NCBI RefSeq assembly: GCF_029024105.1
Contig: NZ_CP118967.1
Coordinates: 1 to 5,879 of the forward strand
Origin: Acinetobacter lwoffii
GTDB taxonomy: Bacteria; Pseudomonadota; Gammaproteobacteria; Pseudomonadales; Moraxellaceae
Length of the DNA: 5,879 bases
Direction of reading: 5' to 3'
In this document: positions 1 through 4,848 of the stretch, in pieces
Position numbering within the stretch: the stretch's first letter is position 1
Layout of the letters: every line of letters starts with the position of its first letter
The notes under the pieces: generated by a model
Told to the model about the DNA's origin: nothing
Seen by the model: only the letters and a program-made list of their open reading frames with translations
Databases searched by the model: none
Made by a program: the position numbers and the translations under genes

Positions 1-216
1 TTAAACACGTTTCAATGCCATGATATGGCGAACCATCTCGTTAATATGCTGTTTTGTTTCATTATCTTGAGAACTTAGCCAAGTTACAACATCTGCATCA
101 AAAGCTTTTGCTTGAGCAATCGCATGGCGTTCTTGTAATTTTTTCACAAATTTTGGTTTTACTACTGGCGCATTGGTAGGGTCAAAATTTTTATAGCGTT
201 CTAATTCATTTTGCAT
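1..216 (-). CDS. brnA: BrnA-type antitoxin
   Basis: Predicted 71-residue antitoxin of a type II toxin-antitoxin pair. In the BrnT/BrnA family the antitoxin binds and neutralises the toxin and represses the operon as a ribbon-helix-helix dimer. The C-terminal half (about residues 33-68) has the BrnA layout: a short strand, then DADVVTWLSSQ, then a second helix with INEMVRHIMAL. The N-terminal half (residues 1-30) is the flexible charged part expected to contact the toxin. I chose the ATG at 214-216, not the upstream in-frame ATG at 286-288, because a strong GGAGG lies at 224-228 with a 7-base gap and because the extra residues would lie inside brnT. The start lies within the last codons of brnT (11-base overlap), so translation is probably coupled. 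The stop codon occupies bases 1-3, so the gene is complete. The identification rests on pattern and gene order. Confidence 0.85.
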   Translation of the reverse strand: MQNELERYKNFDPTNAPVVKPKFVKKLQERHAIAQAKAFDADVVTWLSSQDNETKQHINEMVRHIMALKRV

Positions 217-502
217 GGTTATACCTCCGCTTTTGATTGTGCGATGGCTCAAAAGCAGTAATGATTCTTGCAACATCACCACGTTCAACCCAAACCACTG
301 TTAGTAGTCTACCACGATTGCTTAGACCGATTGATATTAGCCGTTGCTCATCGTAATGACCAAGATCGTCAAAGGATATCAGCTCTGGATCAAGAAAAAC
401 GCTACATACTTCTTCAAAAGTAATTTCACGCCCTCGATAGACTATTTCCATTTTTTTATCGTGCCATTCAAATAGCAGACCGTAATACTCAATCAAGGGC
501 AT
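206..502 (-). CDS. brnT: BrnT-type ribonuclease toxin
   Basis: Predicted 98-residue toxin of the BrnT family, small RelE-fold RNases that block translation by cleaving RNA and are held in check by BrnA. Family landmarks seen in order: FEWHDKK near residues 11-17, ITFEEVCSVFLDPE near 27-40, the acidic stretch with DEQRLISIGLSNRGRLLTVV at 51-70, and RGDVARIITAFEPS then KRRY at 74-94. The conserved basic residues of the C-terminal half are present, so it looks intact. About ten residues precede the usual FEW start. ATG at 500-502 is chosen because AAGG lies 6 bases upstream and a promoter lies at 537-565. The gene is first in the operon, toxin before antitoxin, as is usual for brnTA. On a small plasmid it most likely stabilises inheritance (inference). 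Confidence 0.9.
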   Translation of the reverse strand: MPLIEYYGLLFEWHDKKMEIVYRGREITFEEVCSVFLDPELISFDDLGHYDEQRLISIGLSNRGRLLTVVWVERGDVARIITAFEPSHNQKRRYNHAK

Positions 503-536
503 GTTTAGCCTTTTTCCTAGATTTACAACTTCTAAA

Positions 537-565
537 ATTCTACTTAGAGGGTGTTACTTATTCAA
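537..565 (-). promoter_or_regulatory. Probable brnTA promoter
   Basis: On the minus strand TTGAAT (565-560) and TAGAAT (542-537) are separated by exactly 17 bases, a good sigma-70 match (4/6 and 5/6). It lies 34 bases upstream of the brnT start and 34 bases from the XerC arm of the pdif site at 600-627. BrnA autoregulation of this promoter would be expected from the family, but no operator was identified. Confidence 0.6.
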
Positions 566-599
566 TAACGCATTAATTTAAATGGGTTCTAACATCTAA

Positions 600-627
600 A
601 TTTCGTATAACAGCCATTATGTTAAAT
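600..627 (+). other. pdif site, C/D orientation (XerC/XerD recombination site)
   Basis: The 28-bp site has an XerC-like arm ATTTCGTATAA (600-610), a 6-base spacer CAGCCA (611-616) and an XerD-like arm TTATGTTAAAT (617-627). Both arms match the arms I know from Acinetobacter plasmid dif sites. Such sites are substrates for the host XerC/XerD recombinases and bound small cargo modules. Its partner at 1159-1186 is inverted. Confidence 0.9.
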
Positions 628-697
628 AGAATCAAAAAACCTCCAATAAAATCGTTATAGTATTATTATTTATTGAGTAGATAAGAGAATTAAATTA

Positions 698-1126
698 GTG
701 AAATACTCAAATGAAAAAATAGTAAAAGCTCTCTTACTTTCTCCTTTACCACTACTTTTTTTCACAGCAGTCCTGTTTATCGTAATGAATCAGGAATACA
801 GCCTATACTCGATTTTAGTGGTTCTTGTAGGGCACGGTCTTGTCTACTTGGCTTATTGTATTTTGACTGTACCTTTCAGCTTCATATTCTCAATTCTTTT
901 AAATCGTTATAACAGTCTTAATTTATTAACTATCTGTATTGCCTCTATAATTATTGCTACTCCATTTTTTATTCTTTTTGGATGGAGTCACACAGGAGAA
1001 ATTTCGAAAGAGTGGTGGAAGATGTATACAGATACATGGACTATCTTTATGGCTCTATTTCCTGGCTTATGTTATTGGCTATTTCTGATTAACCTAAAAG
1101 ATAAGAAATCAAAGAATATTGAATAA
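698..1126 (+). CDS. Unrecognised multi-span membrane protein inside a pdif module
   Basis: Product of 142 residues that I do not recognise. It is strongly hydrophobic, with likely membrane segments at about residues 11-30, 36-67 (one long or two short spans), 74-95 and 113-133, and a lysine-rich tail (KDKKSKN) that should stay in the cytoplasm by the positive-inside rule. A loop with GWSHTGEISKEWWKMY lies at about 95-110. No catalytic or transporter motif is visible. The start is GTG at 698-700, with AAGAG at 683-687 ten bases upstream; the next in-frame ATG would cut into the first membrane span. No good promoter is visible in the 70 bases between the pdif site and the start. The gene is the only one between the two pdif sites, so it is module cargo. 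Its base composition is AT-rich like its surroundings. Function unknown. Confidence 0.75.
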   Translation: MKYSNEKIVKALLLSPLPLLFFTAVLFIVMNQEYSLYSILVVLVGHGLVYLAYCILTVPFSFIFSILLNRYNSLNLLTICIASIIIATPFFILFGWSHTGEISKEWWKMYTDTWTIFMALFPGLCYWLFLINLKDKKSKNIE

Positions 1127-1158
1127 ACCATTGCATAGAGATTCTTAAATTTCCCTAA

Positions 1159-1186
1159 AATTAACATAATACACCTTATACGAAAT
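1159..1186 (-). other. pdif site, D/C orientation (XerC/XerD recombination site)
   Basis: Read on the plus strand: an XerD-like arm AATTAACATAA (1159-1169, one mismatch to the inverse of the arm at 617-627), spacer TACACC (1170-1175) and an XerC-like arm TTATACGAAAT (1176-1186, the exact inverse of 600-610). It is inverted relative to the site at 600-627, so the XerD arms face each other across the membrane-protein module. On the minus strand the spacer reads GGTGTA, different from CAGCCA in the other site. Confidence 0.9.
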
Positions 1187-1232
1187 GCGTTATAATTATC
1201 TTTAGAAATCAATGCTGTAGTTTCTAGTTGAT

Positions 1233-1262
1233 AGCTCATCTTCCCCAAGGTGGGCTTTTTTT
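1233..1262 (+). terminator. Rho-independent terminator
   Basis: A 10-bp stem pairs AGCTCATCTT (1233-1242) with AAGGTGGGCT (1247-1256), including two G-U pairs, around a CCCC loop. A T-run continues through 1262. It lies 107 bases after the membrane-protein stop codon but outside the pdif module, and is the best terminator for that gene. It also shields the replication region from upstream transcription. A TATAAT at 1191-1196 could also start a short RNA ending here, but no -35 box is seen. Confidence 0.8.
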
Positions 1263-1723
1263 ATGATTTTTAACGTTCCACGCCTATTCTTTGATCAATG
1301 TTTCACAACTTTGATTAGCTCCATTAAATAATTAAAACCTAGATAATAAGAACCGAGCGAGTGTCTACGAGCGATTGAGCATCATCAAAATTTCACGCTC
1401 GCCTTTTCTCTGATTACAAGCTCACTTTCGATTTTAAACGGTAGGTACAGAGCATCCCGAATGGGTGCGAACTTTGGAGCTTTTGCTTTTCAAAAAATAT
1501 GAGCGAAGCGAATACATTATCAATGCTTTTACTTTTGAATATCACAAACAGTATTAATTAAAAACTGCCCCTCGAAGCGAGGAACGAGCTTCAATAGAGT
1601 ACGAGCTTTAGCGAGTACCTAGGGCAGTTCCACTCCCCTGCCAAAAGGCTTTTAATTATTTTTAAAGCTTTTAAATGCTTTTAGACCCTATGAAAGCATT
1701 GGTATCAGAGGGTTTCAATCTCA
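1263..1723. other. Non-coding replication-region flank
   Basis: About 460 bases without a credible gene on either strand. The part from about 1352 to 1620 is unusually rich in GAGC, GCGA and their complements (for example CGAGCG at 1354-1359 and 1368-1373, CGCTCG at 1396-1401, GAGCGAAGCGAA at 1501-1512), giving many possible short stems. It contains the branched inverted repeat at 1563-1629 described separately. From about 1645 to 1685 it becomes AT-rich, with repeated CTTTTA motifs, and could be the DNA-unwinding segment of the origin next to the iterons (inference). Confidence 0.5.
1563..1629. repeat. Branched inverted-repeat element (possible structured RNA or cruciform)
   Basis: An outer perfect 8-bp stem pairs AACTGCCC (1563-1570) with GGGCAGTT (1622-1629). 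Inside it lie two smaller hairpins: CTCG/CGAG (1571-1574, 1578-1581) with a 3-base loop, and GTAC-GA-GC (1600-1607) with GC-GA-GTAC (1612-1619... counted from the sequence as 1611-1618), where the two GA steps face each other as a tandem G-A mismatch. The result is a three-way junction. On the minus strand the outer stem runs into TTTTTAATTAA, so it could end a minus-strand transcript coming from the iteron side. It may be an origin structure, a counter-transcript terminator or a non-coding RNA; the sequence does not decide. Confidence 0.55.
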
Positions 1724-1811
1724 ATAAGCACACAAATTCTCTTGTATAAGCACACAAATTCTCTTGTATAAGCACACAAATTCTCTTGTATAAGCACACA
1801 AATTCTCTTGA
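1724..1811 (+). repeat. Four 22-bp iterons (Rep binding sites, oriV)
   Basis: Four direct tandem copies of a 22-bp unit beginning ATAAGCACACAAATTC and ending TCTTGT lie at 1724-1745, 1746-1767, 1768-1789 and 1790-1811. The first three are identical and the fourth differs only in its last base. Perfect 22-bp phasing, about two helical turns, immediately upstream of a Rep_3 gene is the standard iteron arrangement. The Rep protein should bind here to start replication and control copy number. A relaxed DnaA-box-like TTACACACA lies just downstream at 1813-1821, a weak match only. Confidence 0.95.
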
Positions 1812-1836
1812 TTTACACACACATTATATGTAGTGT

Positions 1837-1868
1837 TTAAATACACATTAATAATAACGTGTATTTAA
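1837..1868. promoter_or_regulatory. Inverted repeat before rep, probable Rep autoregulatory operator
   Basis: A perfect 10-bp inverted repeat, TTAAATACAC (1837-1846) and GTGTATTTAA (1859-1868), surrounds 12 bases of AT-rich DNA and ends one base before the Rep ATG. Rep_3 initiators commonly repress their own gene as dimers bound to an inverted repeat related to the iterons; that role here is inference. The repeat takes the place of a normal ribosome binding site, and none is visible. As RNA it could fold into a hairpin limiting initiation. No clean promoter was found between the iterons and the gene. Confidence 0.5.
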
Positions 1869-1869
1869 T

Positions 1870-2799
1870 ATGAAAAATGGTTTAGTTGTGAAAGATAATG
1901 CATTAATAAACGCCAGTTATAATTTAGAACTAACAGAACAGCGTTTAATTATGCTGGCGATAATTAATGCAAGGGAATTAGGACAGGGCATCACGGCAGA
2001 TAGCAAACTAGAAATACATGCTAGTGATTATGCAAAGCTCTTTAATGTATCGGCAGATGCATCCTATAAAGCTCTAAAAGAAGCTGTAAACAATCTATTT
2101 AATAGACAGTTTAGCTATACAGCAGAATACAAAAAAACAGGAAAAGTGGGTGTTGTTCGCTCTCGTTGGGTTAGTCGTATTTTTTATGTAGATGACTTAG
2201 CGCTATTAGAAATTACTTTCGCACCTGACGTAGTGCCGTTAATCACTCGATTAGAAGAACATTTTACGAAATACGAAGCCAAACAAGTTGCACACTTAAC
2301 CAGTAAGTACGCCACCAGACTTTATGAATTATTAATCGCCTGGCGTGAGGTTGGTAAAACACCAATTTTTGAACTGCAACAATTACGTAAAAATTTAGGT
2401 GTTGAAGATGATGAATATCAACGTATGCATCATTTTAAAAACCGTGTATTAGACACAGCTATTACCCAGATCAATGAGCATACGGATATAAAAACCACTT
2501 ATGAACAGCATAAGCAAGGGCGTACCATCACTGGGTTTTCATTCAGGTTTAAGCAAAAAACACAGCCGAAAATTGAAATTAAACGTGATCCCAATACCCC
2601 TGATTTTTTCATCAAAATGACCGATGCTCAGCGCCACTTATTTGCCAATAAAATGTCTGAAATGCCCGAAATGAGCAAATACTCACAAGGTACGGAAAGT
2701 TTTCAGCAATTTGCTATTCGTATCGCTGACATGCTTTTAGAGCCTGAAAAGTTCAGAGAGCTTTATCCATGTTTAGAAAAAGCAGGGTTTCAAGCATGA
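1870..2799 (+). CDS. repB: Rep_3 family plasmid replication initiator
   Basis: A 309-residue initiator of theta replication, acting at the adjacent iterons. The N-terminus, with LVVKDNALINASYNLELTEQRLIMLAIINARE (residues 5-36), is the typical start of Acinetobacter Rep_3 proteins and supports ATG at 1870 although no Shine-Dalgarno sequence is visible. Two winged-helix domains are expected, roughly residues 10-135 and 138-230. The second begins with the family-typical HLTSKYATRLYELLIAWRE (about 142-160) and ends near GFSFRFKQK (222-230). The C-terminal part (231-309) is variable, ending LYPCLEKAGFQA. The length is normal for the family and there is no frameshift. The stop TGA overlaps the start of the following small gene (ATGA), so the two form an operon. 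Expression is probably limited by binding of Rep to the inverted repeat at 1837-1868. Confidence 0.95.
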   Translation: MKNGLVVKDNALINASYNLELTEQRLIMLAIINARELGQGITADSKLEIHASDYAKLFNVSADASYKALKEAVNNLFNRQFSYTAEYKKTGKVGVVRSRWVSRIFYVDDLALLEITFAPDVVPLITRLEEHFTKYEAKQVAHLTSKYATRLYELLIAWREVGKTPIFELQQLRKNLGVEDDEYQRMHHFKNRVLDTAITQINEHTDIKTTYEQHKQGRTITGFSFRFKQKTQPKIEIKRDPNTPDFFIKMTDAQRHLFANKMSEMPEMSKYSQGTESFQQFAIRIADMLLEPEKFRELYPCLEKAGFQA

Positions 2800-3104
2800 T
2801 GAAATTAACCAACCTATTAGAAGAACTTCACGGCACACAAGCTGAATACCTCGATATCGTAAATTATGAAATTGCGAGGGAAAATATATGCGGTTATATC
2901 TTCCTATTATCCCGAATATCCCAAAATGCCGAACCCACCGAAAAAATGCAGATGGAAAGCAAAATAGAGGACTTAATTTACTATCGGGATAATTTGCAGA
3001 TCGAAGATAAGAAAAATATCCAAAAGGTCTTAAATGAGCTAATTCCAGAGTATAAAGCCGAACAAGAAAACAAAGAGCTAAGAAAAATTAGGCTTTCTTC
3101 TTAG
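2796..3104 (+). CDS. Small helical protein co-translated with Rep, function unknown
   Basis: Predicted product of 102 residues that I do not recognise. I start it at ATG 2796, which overlaps the Rep stop as ATGA, with AGGG at 2784-2787 eight bases upstream. An upstream in-frame ATG at 2769 would add nine residues inside rep and is less likely. The protein looks almost entirely helical and highly charged (about 60-102 is rich in E, K and D), with a central hydrophobic stretch ICGYIFLLSRI at 31-41 too short for a clear membrane span. No helix-turn-helix is evident, unlike the DNA-binding partner often found after Rep_3 genes in Acinetobacter plasmids. The position implies a link to replication or copy control, which is inference. 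Its 3' end overlaps by 17 bases the convergent HU-like gene, and its stop lies in a shared inverted repeat. Confidence 0.65.
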   Translation: MMKLTNLLEELHGTQAEYLDIVNYEIARENICGYIFLLSRISQNAEPTEKMQMESKIEDLIYYRDNLQIEDKKNIQKVLNELIPEYKAEQENKELRKIRLSS

Positions 3105-3106
3105 CT
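3076..3106. terminator. Possible bidirectional terminator between convergent genes
   Basis: A perfect 9-bp inverted repeat pairs AGCTAAGAA (3076-3084) with TTCTTAGCT (3098-3106) around a 13-base loop. It holds the stop codons of both convergent genes. T-rich DNA follows on both strands (TTTACTTTTTT to the right; CTTTGTTTTC to the left on the minus strand). The loop is larger than in a classic terminator, so confidence is moderate. Confidence 0.5.
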
Positions 3107-3399
3107 TTACTTTTTTGCTTTGGCTTAACAATAAATTGCTCTCCCAAAGCCTTACCTTGTTTAAAAGTAACGATTTCCTTAGCTTCAATTTTAAGTTTTT
3201 CTCCAGTTTTAGGATTGCGTCCCATTCTTTCTGGACGTTGTTTTACTGAAAAAGTACCAAAATCAACTAATCGGACATTTTTTTCTTCAACTAGGGCTTC
3301 TGTAATGACTTCAAGAACAGAATTAAGAACAACTCTTGCTTCGTCTTGATTAATATTTAATTTAGGTGCTAATTTGGCAATTAAATCGGCTTTATTCAT
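3088..3399 (-). CDS. HU/IHF-family DNA-binding protein
   Basis: Product of 103 residues, a histone-like DNA-bending protein acting on the nucleoid or on plasmid nucleoprotein complexes. Family features: MNKADLIAKLA at the start, helices through residue 40, VRLVDFGTFSVKQRPER (42-58), the DNA-inserting beta-arm GRNPKTGE (60-67) with the intercalating proline at 63, and IEAKEIVTFKQGKALGEQF (71-89). It is about ten residues longer than chromosomal HU because of a basic tail (KPKQKSKAKKKA). ATG at 3397-3399 has AGGA at 3409-3412, inside the end of the upstream gene. Only 2 bases separate it from the coiled-coil mobilisation gene, so the two form one operon. That context suggests a role in the relaxosome or the origin (inference). 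A bent oriT is a natural target, but a general nucleoid role is equally possible. Confidence 0.9.
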   Translation of the reverse strand: MNKADLIAKLAPKLNINQDEARVVLNSVLEVITEALVEEKNVRLVDFGTFSVKQRPERMGRNPKTGEKLKIEAKEIVTFKQGKALGEQFIVKPKQKSKAKKKA

Positions 3400-3401
3400 A
3401 A

Positions 3402-3689
3402 TTAATTTTCCTCAATATTTGGTAAGTCAAAAAGCTGTCTATCTCTATTTTCAGTTAAATATTCATTAAGTTCCATGAGTATTTTTTCTTTGTTAGCTTC
3501 ATTACTTTGCATCTTTTTAATTAAATAAGAACCGAGCAAAATTTTACGTCGAGTATCATCCTTTCTTTCTTGCTCTTTTTGCTTCGATCTTTCTCTAGCT
3601 TCGATAGCTTGTTTTTGTGCTTTTAACTGTTTTAGCTTCTCTAACTGAGCTTCAATTTTCTTTTCGATATTTTCGGCTGATTTGGTCAT
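3402..3689 (-). CDS. TraD/MobC-like accessory mobilisation protein
   Basis: Product of 95 residues. Residues 5-43 are a continuous charged coiled coil rich in K, E and Q. They are followed by DDTRRKILLGSYLIKKM (44-60), a motif typical of the small TraD/MobC-like proteins that sit beside MOBQ relaxase genes, and an acidic C-terminal tail. Proteins of this type are thought to bind oriT or the relaxase and help strand opening; the exact role here is inferred from the motif and location. It starts at ATG 3687-3689, divergent from the relaxase gene across the oriT region, and is followed after 2 bases by the HU-like gene. No convincing Shine-Dalgarno sequence is visible, but a promoter fits at 3724-3752. 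It could equally be a relaxase-independent DNA-binding protein; the family call is moderate. Confidence 0.7.
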   Translation of the reverse strand: MTKSAENIEKKIEAQLEKLKQLKAQKQAIEARERSKQKEQERKDDTRRKILLGSYLIKKMQSNEANKEKILMELNEYLTENRDRQLFDLPNIEEN

Positions 3690-3723
3690 AACGGTTCATT
3701 TCGGGATATAGGAAAACCACTCA

Positions 3724-3752
3724 AGCATAAGAACCTATGAATTGAAATTCAA
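3724..3752 (-). promoter_or_regulatory. Probable promoter of the mobC-like/HU operon
   Basis: On the minus strand TTGAAT (3752-3747) and TATGCT (3729-3724) are 17 bases apart (4/6 matches each). It would drive the two minus-strand genes. Its -35 box lies within the palindrome TTGAAATTCAA (3742-3752), which also holds the -35 candidate of the divergent relaxase promoter. Confidence 0.45.
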
Positions 3753-3771
3753 GCGGTTAATATGCTATCGT
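3742..3771 (+). promoter_or_regulatory. Possible relaxase-operon promoter
   Basis: TTGAAA (3742-3747) and TATCGT (3766-3771) are separated by 18 bases. The -10 match is only 4/6, so this is tentative. The start site would lie just before the oriT, which would then be transcribed into the leader of the relaxase mRNA. Confidence 0.35.
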
Positions 3772-3780
3772 GTTTTTCAT

Positions 3781-3816
3781 GAAATGCGCACTTACGACTT
3801 GGATTTCATCCAAGTC
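3781..3816 (-). other. oriT: Predicted MOBQ-type origin of transfer (oriT) with nic site
   Basis: A perfect 9-bp inverted repeat, GACTTGGAT (3796-3804) and ATCCAAGTC (3808-3816), has a 3-base loop. Reading the minus strand onward, the repeat is followed directly by GTAAGTGCG (3795-3787) and then CATTTC. This matches the IncQ/R1162 layout I know: inverted repeat, then about 8-9 bases ending in TAA(A/G)TGCG, then the nick. The predicted nick on the minus strand is between 3787 and 3786. With that polarity the mobC-like side would enter the recipient first and the relaxase gene last. Location directly upstream of a MobA/MobL gene supports the call. Confidence 0.75.
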
Positions 3817-3826
3817 AAAGTTTGCG

Positions 3827-3843
3827 TAAGGGGATACCCCTTA
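3827..3843 (+). promoter_or_regulatory. Short GC hairpin in the relaxase leader
   Basis: A perfect 7-bp stem TAAGGGG (3827-3833) and CCCCTTA (3837-3843) has an ATA loop. It lies between the oriT repeat and the relaxase ribosome binding site (AAGG at 3866-3869). There is no T-run after it, so it is not a classic terminator. It may belong to oriT or act on mRNA translation or stability. Confidence 0.45.
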
Positions 3844-3876
3844 ACCCCAAAAGCAAAAGCACCCCAAGGTGACTGC

Positions 3877-4848
3877 ATGGCAATTTATCATTGTTCCACT
3901 AAAACGGTTAACCGAAGTTCGGGACGAACTGCGGTTGCATCATCTGCATATCGTGCAGGGGAAAAATTAGAAGATGAACGCACAGGACTGACCCATGACT
4001 TTACGAGAAAAGATGGTGTCGCCCATTCTGAAATTCTGTCTAATTTAGATATTGAAATTGACCGTGCTGAGCTTTGGAATTTGGCAGAAAAAACCGAAAA
4101 CCGCAAAGATGCCCGAACCGCTAGAGAATGGGTCATTGCCCTACCTGATGAATTAGACGCTGATCAACGTAAGGACTTGGCAAAAGACTTTGCCAGGTCC
4201 TTAGTTGATCGCTATGACGTGATCGCAGATTTAGCCATCCATGAACCCAGCAAAGGCGGTAATGATAAAAACCACCACGCCCATATCATGCTCACCACCC
4301 GAAAGGCAGAACTGGACACAGATAATAAACTCACCCTGACCACCAAAACCGATATTGAACTCAGCAACGCCAAACGAAAAAGCCTTGGTATGGGTACAAC
4401 CCAAGAAGATATTAAGCAAATTCGAGAAACATGGGCAAACTTAGCCAACAAGGCATTGGAACGTGCAGGCTACCGAGAAAAAATAGACCACCGCAGCTAT
4501 GCCGATCAAAATAATGGACTACAAGCAACCATCCACGAAGGCAGCAAAGTCACCCAATTACGCAGACAAGGCATAGACACTGAAATCAGCCGTTTTAATG
4601 ACAACGTCAAACAACAAAATACCCAACAGCTTCACCAAGAAAAACAGCAGAAAGAGAGCGTTTTACAGCGAGGTTTAAACCGTGTTGATCAAGGTTTTGA
4701 ACAATGGCAGAAGAACCAAGAAAGCAAACGCCTAGAACTGGAACACCAAGCCGAAATACAACGACAGCAAAAACTAGAACATCAACAAGCCGAGCGAGCT
4801 ACCCGTAAGGCATCACAAGACTTAGATCAGGGCGGAATGTCATTATGA
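3877..4848 (+). CDS. mobA: MobA/MobL-family (MOBQ) relaxase
   Basis: Product of 323 residues that nicks oriT and carries the plasmid strand into the recipient. I start it at ATG 3877: AAGG at 3866-3869 is 7 bases upstream, MAIYHCSTKTVNRSSGR is the classic family N-terminus, and the catalytic tyrosine then falls at residue 25 (SAYRAGEKL), the position known from R1162 MobA. The open frame extends back to 3742, but that part crosses the oriT. Other motifs: WNLAEKTENRKDARTAREWVIALP (67-90), the metal-binding histidines in NHHAHIMLTTR (His133, 134, 136), the segment RETWANLANKALERAGYREKIDHRSY (about 183-208) and GIDTEISRFN (232-241). Residues from about 245 are a Q- and K-rich coiled coil. There is no primase domain, unlike the IncQ MobA. 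The stop overlaps the next start (ATGA). Confidence 0.93.
   Translation: MAIYHCSTKTVNRSSGRTAVASSAYRAGEKLEDERTGLTHDFTRKDGVAHSEILSNLDIEIDRAELWNLAEKTENRKDARTAREWVIALPDELDADQRKDLAKDFARSLVDRYDVIADLAIHEPSKGGNDKNHHAHIMLTTRKAELDTDNKLTLTTKTDIELSNAKRKSLGMGTTQEDIKQIRETWANLANKALERAGYREKIDHRSYADQNNGLQATIHEGSKVTQLRRQGIDTEISRFNDNVKQQNTQQLHQEKQQKESVLQRGLNRVDQGFEQWQKNQESKRLELEHQAEIQRQQKLEHQQAERATRKASQDLDQGGMSL

Noticed and set aside
217..288. Extending brnA upstream to the ATG at 286-288
   Set aside because: The added residues lie in brnT and do not fit the family; ATG 214-216 has a GGAGG seven bases upstream.
1354..1407. Terminator formed by CGAGCG and CGCTCG before a T-rich stretch
   Set aside because: Only 6 bp pair across a loop of more than 20 bases, and competing partners exist; too weak to call.
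1724..1811. CRISPR array
   Set aside because: The repeats are directly adjacent with no spacers and lie before a Rep_3 gene, so they are iterons.
3698..3725. A third pdif site starting at ATTTCGGGATA
   Set aside because: Only about 7 of 11 bases fit the XerC arm and the XerD arm is absent.
3742..3876. Extending the relaxase 45 residues upstream to a TTG at 3742
   Set aside because: This part covers the oriT repeats, has no ribosome binding site at its start, and would move the catalytic Tyr away from position 25; ATG 3877 has a good AAGG and the family N-terminus.
3888..4451. Open frames on the minus strand inside the relaxase gene
   Set aside because: They are antisense to a well-supported gene, lack ribosome binding sites and show no recognisable protein features.
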